Assembly: GCF_000350105.1 (NCBI RefSeq)
Contig: NZ_CAIY01000005.1
Location: forward strand, 1-64,000
Direction of reading: 5' to 3'
Source: Richelia intracellularis HH01
GTDB taxonomy: Bacteria > Cyanobacteriota > Cyanobacteriia > Cyanobacteriales > Nostocaceae
DNA: 64,000 bases
Shown: positions 62,992 to 64,000 of the stretch, piece by piece
Numbering within the stretch: the first letter of the stretch is position 1
Layout: every line of letters begins with the position of its first letter
Made by a program: the position numbers and the translations under genes
Notes under the pieces: model-generated
Databases searched by the model: none
Seen by the model: the letters and a program-made list of their open reading frames with translations, nothing else
What the model was told of the DNA's origin: nothing

Positions 62992-63065
62992 TCGGAGCGG
63001 CGGGATTTGAACCCACGACCTCCACTACCCCAAAGTGGCGCGCTACCAAGCTGCGCTACGCCCCG
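62992..63065 (-). tRNA. tRNA-Pro (GGG)
   Basis: The minus strand folds into a complete cloverleaf of 74 nt. The acceptor pairs CGGGGCG with CGCTCCG (one G-U pair) and ends in discriminator A; the D arm is GCGCAGCTTGGTAGCGC; the T arm carries GTGGGTTCAAATCC. The anticodon stem CCACT/AGTGG encloses the loop TTGGGGT, so the anticodon is GGG, decoding CCC and CCU. CCA is not encoded. Confidence 0.95.
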
Positions 63066-63155
63066 CTAATGTAAATTTAATTTCTTGGGAAATCTGAATT
63101 TAAATTTACAACTATTTTATGTTAACATGATTCAGGCATTTGATAAGCACAAAAT

Positions 63156-63524
63156 CTAAAAAACTCTCAGAATTTTAGCCGCTTGGCATAAATCCGCAAC
63201 GACGGAAGCATCATCCCACTCACCTTCTGCACGACGTCCGGAATTGAGAATGAACCTTAAACTGTATGCTTGGGGATAGCCTGTTACTTCCATCCACAAC
63301 AAGTTGCTCTCTGCTTTACAGGTAATTTTTTCCTCATCCATAGTTTCTGCAGCCATTTGGTTCATTATGTCTGATAATTGGGAAAGTAAGCGACAAAAAT
63401 CATGTAACTCACCTTCTGTTAACTCGACTGCCCAACTGTCTGTACCAATTAAACCCTTGAATTCTGATGCTTCAGGATCCCAGCCAATTCGCCAGCCCGC
63501 ATCACTCTTGATAAAACGCTGCAT
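63156..63524 (-). CDS. DUF1818 protein
   Basis: A 122-aa soluble protein of a cyanobacterial family of unknown role. Conserved parts are SDAGWRIGWDPEASEFKGLI, DSWAVELTEGELHDFCRLLS, MDEEKITCKAESNLLWMEVT and GYPQAYSLRFILNSGRRAEG. Start ATG and length are as expected. It lies downstream of rpoZ on the same strand with a 292-bp gap; I recall the same neighbourhood in other cyanobacteria. Confidence 0.88.
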   Translation of the reverse strand: MQRFIKSDAGWRIGWDPEASEFKGLIGTDSWAVELTEGELHDFCRLLSQLSDIMNQMAAETMDEEKITCKAESNLLWMEVTGYPQAYSLRFILNSGRRAEGEWDDASVVADLCQAAKILRVF

Positions 63525-63816
63525 TTGTTTAGAAAATACGAAAACTGAAATTTTGACTGATTTAATACTGCTAGGAATTGATTAGGTAAAAATTCTTCTG
63601 TTGATTCAACATAGGGATTATAACAGTCTGTAAGAAAATCGTCTTGAGTCAATCTTATTAGTTAATGTTTCGTTGTAGAAATCTTTTCATGGGGCTGAGT
63701 AATAAGCTACTAAACCCTATGAAAAATTCATCATAAAATTCAAGTATTTGGTTTAGTATGCCCCTAAACTAAATTATTAGGCTTTTTACTTCTTGTTATA
63801 ACCCAAAATGTTCTTA

Positions 63817-64000
63817 TCATTCTCCTATAATTTCTGGCTGAGTCAACTCATCGGACATTTCAATAATTGCCCTGAGTACAGGCTTCATTAACATATCCTC
63901 CCCACTGTCAAAGTCTTCATAACGACGACGTTTTGCCCGATGTGCGACTTGAACTGTAATTCGATAACGGTTAGATGCAGCGTTAACTAAATCTTCAGAA
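63817..64000 (-). CDS. rpoZ: RNA polymerase omega subunit, 3' part
   Basis: The minus strand from the window edge reads [40 protein letters not shown] and [19 protein letters not shown], stopping TGA at 63817. This is the cyanobacterial omega subunit, which helps assemble the beta' subunit of RNA polymerase. About the first 15-20 residues lie outside the window. The visible part is intact. Confidence 0.95.
   Translation of the reverse strand, partial: SEDLVNAASNRYRITVQVAHRAKRRRYEDFDSGEDMLMKPVLRAIIEMSDELTQPEIIGE

Noticed and set aside
63449-63652. 67-codon minus-strand frame between DUF1818 and rpoZ
   Set aside because: It overlaps the start of DUF1818 in another frame; the first part (MTQDDFLTDCYNPYVESTEE) looks mildly protein-like but gives no family and no independent support.
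1-64000. CRISPR arrays, intact transposases, prophage genes, rRNA, tmRNA or RNase P RNA
   Set aside because: I looked for regularly spaced repeats, transposase motifs and well-known RNA cores on both strands and recognised none.

Overview
The window looks like a chromosomal segment of a heterocyst-forming filamentous cyanobacterium with a shrinking, AT-rich genome. The cyanobacterial signature is strong: the NDH-1 assembly factors Crr6 and Crr7, cyanobacteria-specific families (DUF1818, DUF2854, DUF3172), a ferrochelatase-like paralog, and a run of genes that looks like the heterocyst envelope polysaccharide (HEP) island. By a hand sum only about half of the 64 kb is intact coding sequence. 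The rest is long AT-rich spacer, and in several spacers I can still read broken genes. That combination fits a symbiont under reductive evolution, such as the diatom symbiont Richelia, or an Azolla cyanobiont-like strain; the species is an inference.

Layout. 1-8.4 kb: sparse, with crr6, a 133-bp MITE-like inverted-repeat element, an unidentified 153-aa protein and a DUF4870 membrane protein. 8.5-11.4 kb: polA. 13.1-15.1 kb: crr7, DUF2854, a 56-aa gene and a single-domain response regulator. 16.5-23.4 kb: ferrochelatase-like protein, alpha/beta-hydrolase-like protein, MFS transporter, ilvB, and an anchored envelope protein of unknown role. 25.0-26.0 kb: fmt, followed by about 4.5 kb with almost nothing intact. 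30.6-46.9 kb: the HEP-like cluster, all on the minus strand, read from rfbC through a SAF-domain oxidoreductase, a glycosyltransferase, a Wzc-like co-polymerase, hepC, hepA, three glycosyltransferases and an O-antigen polymerase/ligase-like protein. 48.4-49.9 kb: another glycosyltransferase and an unknown acidic protein. 51.4-52.6 kb: a badly decayed LpxB-related pseudogene. 54.7-59.4 kb: the glycine-cleavage genes gcvT, gcvH and gcvP. 59.8-60.6 kb: a broken AMIN-domain protein. 61.7-64 kb: DUF3172, a broken small gene, tRNA-Pro(GGG), DUF1818 and the 3' part of rpoZ.

The most notable pattern is one-base frameshifts. Three glycosylation genes of the HEP cluster (hepC, a GT4 and a GT2) are each split by one base although the reading frame is otherwise conserved to the C-terminus. 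In hepC and the GT4 the break is exactly at a run of eight A or T. The AMIN gene and a small gene at 62.5 kb break at A8 runs too. This could be recent decay, sequencing error, or poly(A) slippage that restores function in RNA. Separately, polA carries Gln where the Klenow exonuclease motif III Asp is expected, which raises the possibility of reduced proofreading. I saw no wholly new system; the HEP island with homopolymer lesions is the best candidate for follow-up.
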